Part shown: one piece after another, positions 30,101-39,650 of the stretch
How the letters are laid out: every line of letters starts with the position of its first letter
How positions within the stretch are numbered: position 1 is the stretch's first letter
Source: Antedon bifida
Taxonomy: Eukaryota > Echinodermata > Crinoidea > Comatulida > Antedonidae
Assembly (NCBI GenBank): GCA_963402885.1
Contig: OY727099.1
Span: forward strand, 27,474,969 to 27,538,968
Direction of reading: 5' to 3'
DNA: 64,000 bases
The notes under the pieces: model-generated
Told to the model about the DNA's origin: nothing
Database searches by the model: none
Seen by the model: the letters and a program-made list of their open reading frames with translations, nothing else
Program-made: the position numbers and the translations under genes

Positions 30101-31300
30101 GGGGAAACTTTTGCCGTATTGTCTGAAACCATGATACAAAATATTTGTATACATAACTACGTCTTTTAGTAGACAATCAAGTTATGGTTACAAACACAGA
30201 AATCATGATGTTCCAAGTGGACTTGTGTTTACTCTGCTGATTTCTTTACCGTTTTACCATTTAATTCATGTATATTAATATTACCTTTCCAAATGTAGCA
30301 GCACATGCTGGCTCTGAATGTTTTACCATTTAATTCATGTATATTAATATTACCTTTCCAAATGTAGCAGCACATGCTGGCTCTAAATGTTCCTTTTCAC
30401 AGAAATCCAGATAATGTGAATATAGAATACAGCGTGGTAAACACACTCCTTCGCATACACAGTAATTTTCGTCTAACCTGCATTTATTATTGACATAACA
30501 TGAATATAACGTGATGTTTTAAAATATGTTTTTCATGTATAGGTATTAGTGGATACTCGTATAGTAAGTTAAAAACTGACCATTGGATAGTTAATATTTG
30601 TTGTTTTTTCTTATCCTTTATTATCTGCGCAACCGTTTTCTTAGCGGCTCGTTTAAAAACACCTCCATGCTCTTTTAATTCTTCAAAAGTTTTGCTAACT
30701 TTATTTCCTTAAATAAAACATGCAATGAATAAAAATAGAAAAACAAATATATATCAACAAAATAGAATAGAAGTTAAATATCAACTTATTAGTATAAGAT
30801 TAATACTTATACAACTTACGATTATTATATCAACTTATTAGTATAAGATTAATACTTATACAACTTACGATTATTATATCAACTTATTAGTATAAGATTA
30901 ATACTTATACAACTTACGATTATTATATCAACTTATTAGTATAAGATTAATACTTATACAACTTACGATTATTATCAACTTATTAGTATAAGATTAATAC
31001 TTATACAACTTACGATTATTATATCAACTTATTAGTATAAGATTAATACTTATACAACTTACGATTATTATATCAACTTATTAGTATAAGATTAATACTT
31101 ATACAACTTACGATTATTATATCAACTTATTAGTATAAGATTAATACTTATACAACTTACGATTATTATATCAACTTATTAGTATAAGATTAATACTTAT
31201 ACAACTTACGATTATTATCGACCGTCGTTTTGTTTCCGATGATTGCTTTACTTGTTTCTTTGGTACTGATAGCTTTACTCACAGATGATGTTCTTTTCAT
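24155..31300 (-). CDS. RFX6: RFX6-type winged-helix transcription factor
   Basis: Exons in transcript order: 31300-31210, 30707-30581, 30477-30354, 30122-30061, 29945-29868, 28982-28955, 28418-28311, 28117-28040, 27874-27711, 27620-27461, 27058-26917, 26829-26735, 26654-26540, 26295-26176, 25914-25318, 24684-24481, 24327-24155. Lengths sum to 2466 nt, giving 821 aa, with all phases consistent and all junctions GT-AG. The RFX DNA-binding domain (about residues 68-145) contains [17 protein letters not shown], which binds X-box motifs. [28 protein letters not shown] and [20 protein letters not shown] match RFX6 in the extended dimerisation region, and RFX4 does not share the first of these. The C-terminus is Tyr/Ser/Pro-rich with TPPLSPA, DPLNLL and a final SSLPSIN. 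In vertebrates RFX6 acts in gut and pancreatic endocrine development. The start ATG is the only good candidate in exon 1. Confidence 0.95.
26331..26478. repeat. GC-rich 24-bp array in RFX6 intron 13
   Basis: Six copies of the 24-bp unit CTCCCTTGGCCGGCTATTCT plus CCCG sit in an intron of otherwise AT-rich sequence. One copy has CCCATGGCC. On plus the unit reads in frame as SPAPLAGY, but there is no supporting gene context: the frame crosses the reverse complement of an RFX6 exon and ends just after the array. Confidence 0.9.
27270..27335 (+). mobile_element. Possible LINE 3' tail fragment in RFX6 intron 10
   Basis: The text TATGGACTAAAGATTCCGAAT followed by runs of AATTGAATTGAATT resembles the 3' end of CR1-like LINEs with a short tail repeat. 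No coding part is attached. This is resemblance only. Confidence 0.35.
30251..30388 (-). repeat. Two-copy 69-bp duplication of the RFX6 exon 3 / intron 3 junction
   Basis: Units 30251-30319 and 30320-30388 are nearly identical. The second (upstream in transcript order) contains the true end of exon 3, the donor at 30353-30352 and the start of the intron. The other carries a copy of the exon end and a second donor at 30284-30283. Use of the distal donor would read into the intron and meet an in-frame TAA after eight codons. Confidence 0.92.
30781..31210 (-). repeat. 49-bp array on the RFX6 exon 1 / intron 1 junction
   Basis: About nine copies of a 49-bp unit, one shortened by 3 bp. Read on minus, each contains ATAATAATC|GTAAGTTGTATAAG. 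The copy nearest 31210 is the genuine end of exon 1 plus its donor (GT at 31209-31208). All the others repeat about nine exon bases, the donor and about 40 intron bases. Confidence 0.93.
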
Positions 31301-31370
31301 ATTTTCAGTGTGAATTAACTCAATGTCAATACCCGGAGCTCAGTTTTTCTCGATATATTACACAACTGGT

Positions 31371-31389
31371 CACCTGGTAGAGGTTTATA
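31371..31389 (-). promoter_or_regulatory. Candidate RFX6 core promoter with TATA-like motif and E-box
   Basis: On minus, TATAAA occurs at 31389-31384, about 85 bp upstream of the ATG, within CTATTTATAAACC. An E-box (CAGGTG) sits at 31376-31371. E-box control by bHLH factors would suit an endocrine or neural regulator, but this is inference from short motifs. Confidence 0.35.
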
Positions 31390-31400
31390 AATAGTCCCTG

Positions 31401-33387
31401 CTAATTATCTATTATATAACATACATTAGTCAGCGCCGCAATTCTACACTTTGTATATCACAAAATATAAAATAAGTAATTGTTTTTGTATTATTCAAAT
31501 AGGCTTTAGCTTTAAACATGTTTTTAAACACAATTTCATTTTGCAATACCGCCGCTGGGCTCTGATGATTAAGATTTGGTAATCAGTACATGTTAATTTG
31601 TACTTAAATTATGCATGTACTGTTACAACTTTTTTGTAGAATAATTTAATGTCAATTCAATTGCCAAATTTATTTGTTATCATTATGTAATTTCCTTTTT
31701 AAAAATGTATTCAGTAGTATATTTAATGCCTTTGCCAATATTTAATTTCACCCACTGATAAAACCTGTGCAATAATACGTTTCCCCACTTTGGTGGTGGT
31801 GGTGAATATATTTTCTAACCAAGATGTAAAATACAATAGTTATTAAATTATTATACATCTTCCTGCCCTAACATCATGTTTATTTATTATATTCTTATAT
31901 CTAATTCGTATTCAACTTATATTTAACATTAACAACCTAATATTTATAATTTGATATTATTTTTTAACTGGGAGGCATAACTTAACATTCTTCGAATTTA
32001 TGATGGCATTCATCCACTACACTTACTGTTTATCTATTGTACGTTGATGTAATACATTACAATTACTATAACATTACTTATGATGGCATTCATCCATTAC
32101 ACTTACTGTTTATCTATTGTACGTTGATGTAATACATTACAATTACTATAACATTACTTAAACCCTTGTACCTGAAGAATTATTCAATTATTGAAAAATA
32201 ATAATGTAAATTAGTCCTAATACAATATGTGAAAACATAGCCAACCAAATAGCTTGGTTAGCAACTAAAATACGATTGTAGTTATTCACAAATTAATTCC
32301 AAAAAAGTAATTTAATACATTCAGGTTTTTGGTGCACCATGTTTCTAAAAACGACAACATGATGTAGGCTACTACATACCTGCTGAAGTTACTATAATAG
32401 TGTTTGTATTCGGCATGCAAACCTTAAAACAATTAGTATTAAATAGTAATAATTACCGGTTATCTGCATTTCACGTTCCATCCAATTTGGGCAAATGCTG
32501 GTTAACATGTGGCTGTGTATAGTTGTATTGTAGATATTGGTTTATGATAGAGGACAAAGTTCAACGACGAATTGACGCAGTTGACTAAAATTACCAAAGC
32601 GGATATGTTTAGAAATAGTGGGGTGGGGGTGGTGCAACGAAATGACGCATTTGACTATAATCACCAAAGCGGTATATTTAGAAATAGGGGGTGGGGGGGG
32701 GGGGGGAGGGGGAGGGGAATGAATATGATACACTGAATATTTGAGACACAGACACCCCCACCTCCGTCAACGTATAGGAAAACAGGCATTAAACGTGGCC
32801 TTTAGTTTATATACTTAGGTTTTTCAAGAAATTTTTTTTTTATTATTTACCTAATATTATCCCCTTCAATCCGGCCTTGATCACCATTATTTACATAATA
32901 ATATTAAACGCAACTGAAAATTGAGTATCATATCAATCATCTTTAAGTTTAGCTCATAATAGTTATTAAAAATTGTTCAAGATTTGTTATAAAATATACC
33001 ATTCTAGTTATCAGTATTTGATTTACAATCAAAATGTTTTAAAATAATTCTCTGGATTAGATAGCAATTCATTCACTTAAGAATAGTTGTCGATTACAGG
33101 CTATTCTGTCGAAAACTGAATGAATGAATTAATCATCGATAACCAATACTAAAAGATTATTTATTGTGCATTGTTTGATTGAGACATCTTAAGCCAATAT
33201 AACAAAATAAAATGTTATTTAAAATGATTAATTGCAAGAAGAATGAAAGGTTATCATAACAATACTTATCATACAGTAATACAACTCACTGATATCAAAT
33301 CACTATAATCGAAATCAAAGACACCGCCAAATAATGTATCTATATTTCTGAACCACAAATATTTAACTAACCATTAGTCTAGTGGAC
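31401..33387. other. Intergenic region, duplications and a G-run only
   Basis: No gene is recognised. An 80-bp direct duplication lies at about 32000-32076 and 32077-32157. A diverged duplication at 32560-32690 ends in a G-rich tract, about 32686-32718, with a run of more than ten G that could form a G-quadruplex on the plus strand. Confidence 0.6.
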
Positions 33388-33393
33388 CTAATC

Positions 33394-34340
33394 TATGGAA
33401 CGCCTCCTCTGCCTTCAGTTCACATTTATCATGCAGTACACACCAATGGTCATGCAGTACACACCAATCGTCATGCAGTACACACCAATCGTCATGCAGT
33501 ACACACCAATCGTCATGCAGTACACACCAAACATCATGCAGTACACACCAAACGTCATGCAGTACACACCAATCGTCATGCAGTACACACCAATGGTCAT
33601 GCAGTACACACCAAACATCATGCAGTACACACCAAACATCATGCAGTACACACCAATCGTCATGCAGTACACACCAATCGTCATGCAGTCAAATATTGCG
33701 TAATTTATACCGCCACCTATCGACAAAATCCAATATCACGTGACGTTTATTAGAAGACTGTAAAACTAAGGCTATTCAAACTGTATACTACAGCAACTCA
33801 CGATGTCTACTACTACATCGCACGTGCTTTATGACTAAAATGGCTGGCAAAACTATTACAGAAATCTTGGAATCTATAGGACGTAGGCGCGGCTAGGAGG
33901 CCATTGTAATCATTGAATTCCATAAAAGAAATAATAAATAGTCTTAGTTTTACAGCCGTCTAATAAACGTCACGTGATATTCGATTTTGTCGATAGGTGG
34001 CGGTATAAATTACGCAATATTTGACTGCATGACGATTGGTGTGTACTGCATGATGTTTGGTGTGTACTGCATGACCATTGGTGTGTACTGCATGGCGATT
34101 GGTGTGTACTGCATGACGATTGGTGTGTACTGCATGATGTTTGGTGTGTACTGCATGACGATTGGTGTGTACTGCATGATGTTTGGTGTGTACTGCATGA
34201 CGATTGGTGTGTACTGCATGATGTTTGGTGTGTACTGCATGACGATTGGTGTGTACTGCATGACGATTGGTGTGTACTGCATGACGATTGGTGTGTACTG
34301 CATGATAAATGTGAACTGAAGGCAGAGGAGGCGTTCCATA
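33394..34340. mobile_element. 947-bp foldback DNA transposon with tandem-repeat arms
   Basis: Two inverted arms (33394-33777 and 33937-34340) begin with TATGGAACGCCTCCTCTGCC. They carry about 13-14 copies of a 21-bp unit (CATGCAGTACACACCAATCG plus T), then a shared unique segment including ATCACGTGACGTTTATTAG. The element is flanked by the exact 6-bp duplication CTAATC at 33388-33393 and 34341-34346. Long arms made of tandem repeats define foldback elements, known in Drosophila and described in sea urchin. The 159-nt loop encodes no transposase, so it is non-autonomous. The open frames in the arms follow the 21-bp period. Confidence 0.93.
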
Positions 34341-34346
34341 CTAATC

Positions 34347-35890
34347 AACCTGTATTTTTAATGTCTAACAATAAAATATTTTAAATCACATTCAGATTGA
34401 AACTCATGACACTGGCCAGGCACGTAACTTTGATTGTCTGCACTGGTGGGTTCAAATTTGGAGACTTTAGTGAACCAATCACTACGATTTTAATTGTATT
34501 TCTCTGAAATTCACTGTGACGGGTGGATGCTGGTTTTCAGTGGAAGAAAACCAGCATAATTGAAAGTTTCTTTCTATTTATTAGCCCATACTGTTTTGGC
34601 CAAGCAGATGACGTCACACATGGAATGTTTTCAGAAATAGAGGGCGCTGCGGCGGTGGTGTGGTCAGAGCCATCTCTGGGTGTGGTACTCCGAAGACACT
34701 ATCTTTGGGTATTCTCACCAGAGCCACAGAGTTGATTAGCCGCCGTTTTTGACACAAACTGCGCCGCGAACGTTATCAAATTTCAGAGACTCGTTCATAA
34801 TTTAATTTATGATAATTTGCCTTTATTATTTTAATATTGTTCATTCAATATACTAACAATCTTTACCAAAATAAAAATACACTGATAGATATGTGGTCAA
34901 GGACCATATATAATTATATATGGTCTGACTCTCACTTTCAAGGAGTTACGACATTGGGTTAAAGTCACGAGATCCACACTAGAGCAACTTTTGTCAAAAT
35001 TGTCAAAACATATTTTCAGCGTTTTCTTATATAAAAAAAAATAATTGCACATTTGACCGTAGTGAATTATCAATGTGCAAAGCCAACCCACCAGTCGTAA
35101 CCCTTTATGGCTCTGATCAGCCATATGGCTCAGTTCAGTTCAGTTTTATTCAGTTCACTCAAAAATACAAAGACAAACATAACATAGAAAAAGCACAAGA
35201 TAACAATATTAATAGAATGAACCGAGAAATAACCCAAGACAGTTTAAAGGAAAACTGATTTCCATTGGGGTCCTCAGACATAAAAATAACACTGATAATT
35301 GCACTTAAAGCGCCCTATGACTACTAAAAGGTTAAAGGTTATTGTACAGTAAACATAATATGTAGGATTAGGCCTACACAGTATTTTGATAAAATGTGAT
35401 TTTACATTTAAAAAAAATTAAAATTTAGTTAAAATATTGCAATGTTTAAACGTTTAATTGCTCTGGCTCTCATCAGCCATAGACTCTGACTCTCACAACT
35501 TTTCAGTCTGCATGGTACCTTGTAAAATTTCATCATGCCTGGAAGACATACTACAACTTATCAGGCTCAGTTTTTCGATGCCCCATTTTAAAAATTGTAT
35601 TATATTTTGTACTTAGATCTTGTTTTTATTCTAAGCGAATACAAACTGCAAGCAATTAAATACTACTCGCCGGCATCGTGTTGACCTACATACAAAGTAT
35701 TATTTATTATTTGAGAGTGGGGCCTGCACTTTCTTGCACGACTTTTAAACAGGATGATATGAATCATCAGTTAATTCAATTTCTTCCGCCTCAAGCCTAA
35801 AAAAAATATCCGAAATGATGGAGGCCTAATAGTGTTCATTGCTCATAAACTATATCTGTTGTGTAAAATAATTAATAGTTACTACGCTTA
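34347..35890. other. Intergenic region with palindrome and possible LINE tail
   Basis: No gene is recognised; the 70-codon open frame near 34523-34735 has no family I know. A perfect 24-bp palindrome is at 34902-34925. Around 35130-35290, the TTCAGTTCAGTTTTATTCAG start and AC-rich body resemble the reversed 3' end of a LINE. A CRE-type TGACGTCA is at 34609-34616. Confidence 0.5.
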
Positions 35891-36310
35891 GATCATTCAT
35901 AAACGATAGCGTATACTACGCTTAGTTTAGGGCCTGCCCTTGCTTTATAAACGATAGCGTAGACGTATGATACTACGCTTAGTTTAGGGCAGATGCCCTT
36001 GCTTTATAAACGATAGCGTAGACGCATATACTACGCTTAGTTTAGGGCAGCTGCCCTTGCTTCATAAACGATAGCGTAGACGTATATACCACGCGCTTAG
36101 TTTAGGGCAGCTGCCCTTACTTTATAAACGATAGCGTAGACGTATATACTACGCTTAGTTTAGGGCTCTTGCTTTATAAACGATAGCGTAGAAATAATAT
36201 ATCAAGCGTAGGGCAGCTGCCCTTGCTTTATAAACGATAGCGTAAAAGTAATAATATCAAGCGTAGGGCAGCTGCCCTTGCTTTATAAACGATAGCGTAA
36301 ACGTATATAC
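35885..36310. repeat. Palindrome-bearing tandem array
   Basis: About eight irregular units of 58-70 bp contain TTTATAAACGATAGCGTAGACG, TACTACGCTTAGTTTAGG and, in most, the palindromic AGGGCAGCTGCCCT. TAGCGTA and TACGCTT in neighbouring segments are also near-complementary, so units can form multi-stem structures. Confidence 0.88.
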
Positions 36311-37089
36311 TATTTATTTTATTTTATTTGTTCTTTCTTTAAACTGAAATACACTTTCAATACAAATGTACTGATTTCCAAAGTGGTTCAGTAAACATAT
36401 TTATAACAAAAATAAAATATTAAAATTAAAAGAAAAACAAAAAGAAAGAAAAGAGATATAAAACTATTTACAATTGTGAAGGTAAAAAGGTTAATACATA
36501 TATGTTTTCTATAGTGAAGATTTAAAAGTTGCCAAAGACATATTCTGTCAATGCTTCAAGAAAATGAAAATTGATAGTTTAAAGGGTGGAATCTAAAATT
36601 GTTTATAAATTCAATTCAATTAAATTCACATTTTTTTTACTCATCCTTTATAATAATATAGTTCATAGCATAAATGATGGCAAGGATCCTGCATGGGCAT
36701 GTTAACTTCATAAAGGAGACTCAAGCGTTCTTTGTGTTCTTCAAACAATAGGATATGCAATTGTAGAAAGAATCATTTCGGATGTCGAACCACTACAGTT
36801 ATCACAAGGGAAATCTTGACGGATTTGCGACGGCAAATTAGTATAAGTAAGTGATTTATCAGATAATTGTACAGTATTGTATTATGTACAATGAATATAA
36901 AAAACTGGACCGGAAACTGATGGTTAAATATTATGAACATAATAATTTAAACAACTGTGTTCTGTTCTGCCGAAAATAAGTGAACAATCATTAAACAAGT
37001 GAATGATATATTGTACGGTATTTATTGCTGTGCAGCATCATTTATAAATTGATAAATATAGCAATTCTATAACATAAAAATAAAAAGCA
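36311..37089. other. AT-rich intergenic region, no gene
   Basis: No coding homology is seen. Text such as TCAATTCAATTAAATTCAC near 36610 and adjacent A-rich stretches resemble decayed LINE 3' ends. I would not call an element. Confidence 0.5.
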
Positions 37090-37093
37090 TTAA

Positions 37094-37696
37094 GGCCAAT
37101 TTACACAGACGAGGTAACGGTAAGCTGAAAACAAAAATATAGAAAGAACAAACAGGCGGTTGAGTGGAAATGCGCGATCAGGATAGATACATATTCTATG
37201 TGGACAAGAGCAAACGGGCGGTTGAGTGGAAATGCGCGCTCAGGATAGATACATATTCTATGTGGGACAAGAGCAGACGGGCGGTTGAGTGGAAATGCGC
37301 GCTCAGGATAGATACATATTCTATGTGGGACAAGAGCAGACGGGCGGTTGAGTGGAAATGCGCGCTCAAGATAGATACATATTCTATGTGGGACAAGAGC
37401 AGACGGGCGGTTGAGCGGAAATTCCCGCTCAGGATAGATACACTATGTGGGACAAGAGCAGACGGGCGGTTATTGAGCGGAAATGCGCGCTCAGGATAGA
37501 TACATATTCTATATTGGACAAGAGCAGACGGGCGGTTATTGAGCGGAAATGCGCGCACAGGATAGATACATATTCTATATTGGACAAGAGCAGACGGGCG
37601 GTTGACCGGGAAATGCGCGCTCAGGATAGATATTCTATGTGGGACAAGCTACGCGGTTTTCCGCTTACTGTTACCACTCGTCTGCGTAAATTGGCC
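37094..37696. mobile_element. 603-bp terminal-inverted-repeat element with internal minisatellite
   Basis: The left end GGCCAATTTACACAGACGAG and the reverse complement of the right end (GGCCAATTTACGCAGACGAG) match, and both continue into GTAAC-GTAAGC for about 34 bp. Each end is bordered by TTAA (37090-37093 and 37697-37700), the target favoured by piggyBac, although the TTAA could also belong to the inverted repeat. Inside are about eight copies of a 60-62-bp unit (GGACAAGAGCAGACGGGCGG and TGGAAATGCGCGCTCAGG). There is no transposase, so it is a MITE-like element. Confidence 0.85.
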
Positions 37697-37700
37697 TTAA

Positions 37701-38072
37701 TTGGTGTAAAATAAAGTGTAAAATATTATAAATTTTTTAAAAACAAAATGTGATTTAAAATATACAATCTATAAATTTATTTTAAAAATCTGTACAAACA
37801 CCTAACAAATATACCTATACATTTTGTTATCCTCCTTCATTTTGTTTACCAATAGAAAAACCAAAAACATTCTCCCAGTAAAGCACTTTCCAGAGATATG
37901 ATTACAGTAGTAATAACATCCAATATCATTTCTCTATTTATCATTTATAAGCGATTAATAAAAGAATAAATAATCCAGAATGTCTTATGGTTACAATTTT
38001 ATCATTATTTTTTTTAGTGTTATCACAGCTAAAGATCAAATATTCATTATTATATTATTATTAAGCATGTTA
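37701..38072. other. Region downstream of Ig receptor 1, no gene
   Basis: AT-rich sequence that would include the 3' UTR of the minus-strand Ig receptor 1. I see no other feature. Confidence 0.5.
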
Positions 38073-39650
38073 TCAATCAATGATACCCACATACATAGCA
38101 TTAGCTAAATCAACACTATTGTTGGTACTATAGTTAAGGATAGGTCCACTTATTCGTGGTTTTAATGATTGTGAAGGAGGCTTAGGTGGAGTTGGATTTG
38201 GATTATCTTCGTCGTCTATGTTTGCATATATGTCTTCTTGAATCTCGTCATCTTTATCACCTAATACTTCATTATAAAGGCTTGATTCGTTTTGATTAGA
38301 GACTGTAGCATTTGTCGAATAAAATCCAACAGAATAACGTGGATTAGGTGATTGATTCTCTGGAATCCGTTGTAATTCTGTGCTGTGTATATTAATTGCT
38401 TCTTGTGGTGTCGAGCATACAATTACTCGAGACTGTCGGCGATCGTTTTCTGGTGCTGTGTCTTTTCGATTCATACATTCATTTTGTGACCTTCTTGAGA
38501 AAAACTGACGAGGAAAGACGTAACTATTCCTACATGCTTTGTCAAAATCTAAATCTTTAAAAAAGTCACGTTTCTTTTTGTATTTAAGTAAAAAATACAA
38601 TAAAATGACTGCCGAGATAATTACAAGAAATATTCCAATGCATATAGCAACAATTTCAGGTCCATTTACCGATGCTACCTTGCTTATGGACAAACTCATT
38701 GATGCGTTACCAGTCACTACGACATACGTGTTTCCTGCAACACAAGATATCTCATTATTTTTATCTGAAATATTCAGCGAAGATATACGTAATGTTTGGT
38801 TATAATTTTCTAAGTGAAGTCTACCATCTTTTACATCTACAATATTATTATTTATTCGCCATTCGAAAATATCTGCTGGTGGAATTGCAGATGCTATACA
38901 ATCGAATATGCCATCATTGCCAATGATTAATTTAGATCTAGAGTGGATTCGAACTTTCGTCTCATTTCGATATGGTCTGACGCTACAAAACCGTGGTGAC
39001 CTAATGGCAGGGGACACGGCTTCACATTTAAATACAGCACCGTTGTCCAATTCAGATAATGTAAATTCATAGGAAATATATATTCGTCCATCTTGTTCAT
39101 GTAAATAGGCCGGTAACATTTCTTCAAATCGTTTCCAATATATCCTAGCAGGCGGTATTCCTCCCGATGTCACACATGTCATCCGTATAAAATCACCAAT
39201 TTGTAGATTATTCTTTGGAGTCAAAGAACAAATCGGGTACTCTTCAAACGGTGGCGATAGAACTGTAAGAGTAGCGACACGTGATGACTTCTGATGTAAT
39301 CCATCAACAAAATACAAACATAGGAATTTTCCTGAATCGCTTCCATAAATTGGTTTTATTCTTAAATCAAAAACCCCTGTCTTGTCATCACCTACAATTG
39401 TAAGTCTATCGTTTAGAGTATTGGATTCGCTACCGGGATATACGCGCGTATTGTCTGTTAAATATACCATAGCGTCGGCTGTTAATAATTGCCAGTAAAC
39501 GTTCACTTCTGGTCCTGGATCAACTGAACACCTTAAAACTACAGTATCCCCGACTTCAGCAATGGTGTCTTCAGGTTGATGAATTAGATTAGCAAACGAT
39601 TTATTAATGAAACTAAATAGAAATAAGAAAAATACGGCAGTCGTTTCCAT
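38073..39650 (-). CDS. Three-Ig type I receptor 1, intronless
   Basis: A 525-aa single-exon frame. A signal peptide covers about 1-20. V-like Ig1 has Cys41 and Cys111 (SDSGKFLC). Ig2 has Cys159 and Cys209, and Ig3 has Cys251 and Cys303. An additional pair, Cys141 (EYPIC) and Cys222 (FCSV), brackets Ig2 and is shared by all four paralogues. The transmembrane helix is about 331-356, followed by KYKKKR. The cytoplasmic tail is about 170 aa with SLYNEV (Tyr459, ITIM-like), DIYANI (Tyr475, a YxN site that could bind Grb2-type SH2 domains), a proline stretch TPPKPPSQSLKP that could bind SH3 domains, and AMYVGI (Tyr520). It is a cell-surface receptor, and adhesion or immune recognition is inference. 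The start follows CAAA, a good initiation context, and begins the signal peptide. It lacks the C-terminal ITIM-ITSM tail of receptors 2 and 3. Confidence 0.9.
   Translation of the reverse strand: METTAVFFLFLFSFINKSFANLIHQPEDTIAEVGDTVVLRCSVDPGPEVNVYWQLLTADAMVYLTDNTRVYPGSESNTLNDRLTIVGDDKTGVFDLRIKPIYGSDSGKFLCLYFVDGLHQKSSRVATLTVLSPPFEEYPICSLTPKNNLQIGDFIRMTCVTSGGIPPARIYWKRFEEMLPAYLHEQDGRIYISYEFTLSELDNGAVFKCEAVSPAIRSPRFCSVRPYRNETKVRIHSRSKLIIGNDGIFDCIASAIPPADIFEWRINNNIVDVKDGRLHLENYNQTLRISSLNISDKNNEISCVAGNTYVVVTGNASMSLSISKVASVNGPEIVAICIGIFLVIISAVILLYFLLKYKKKRDFFKDLDFDKACRNSYVFPRQFFSRRSQNECMNRKDTAPENDRRQSRVIVCSTPQEAINIHSTELQRIPENQSPNPRYSVGFYSTNATVSNQNESSLYNEVLGDKDDEIQEDIYANIDDEDNPNPTPPKPPSQSLKPRISGPILNYSTNNSVDLANAMYVGIID

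Noticed and set aside
24155-31300. Assignment as RFX4
   Set aside because: The segment after the DNA-binding domain reads [23 protein letters not shown], which follows RFX6 and differs from RFX4.
33382-34348. HAVHTNR- and GVYCMTI-type repeat proteins
   Set aside because: They come from the 21-bp repeats in the arms of the foldback element and appear on both strands.
34523-34735. 70-codon frame on plus
   Set aside because: No recognisable family or splice partners; kept only as part of the intergenic description.
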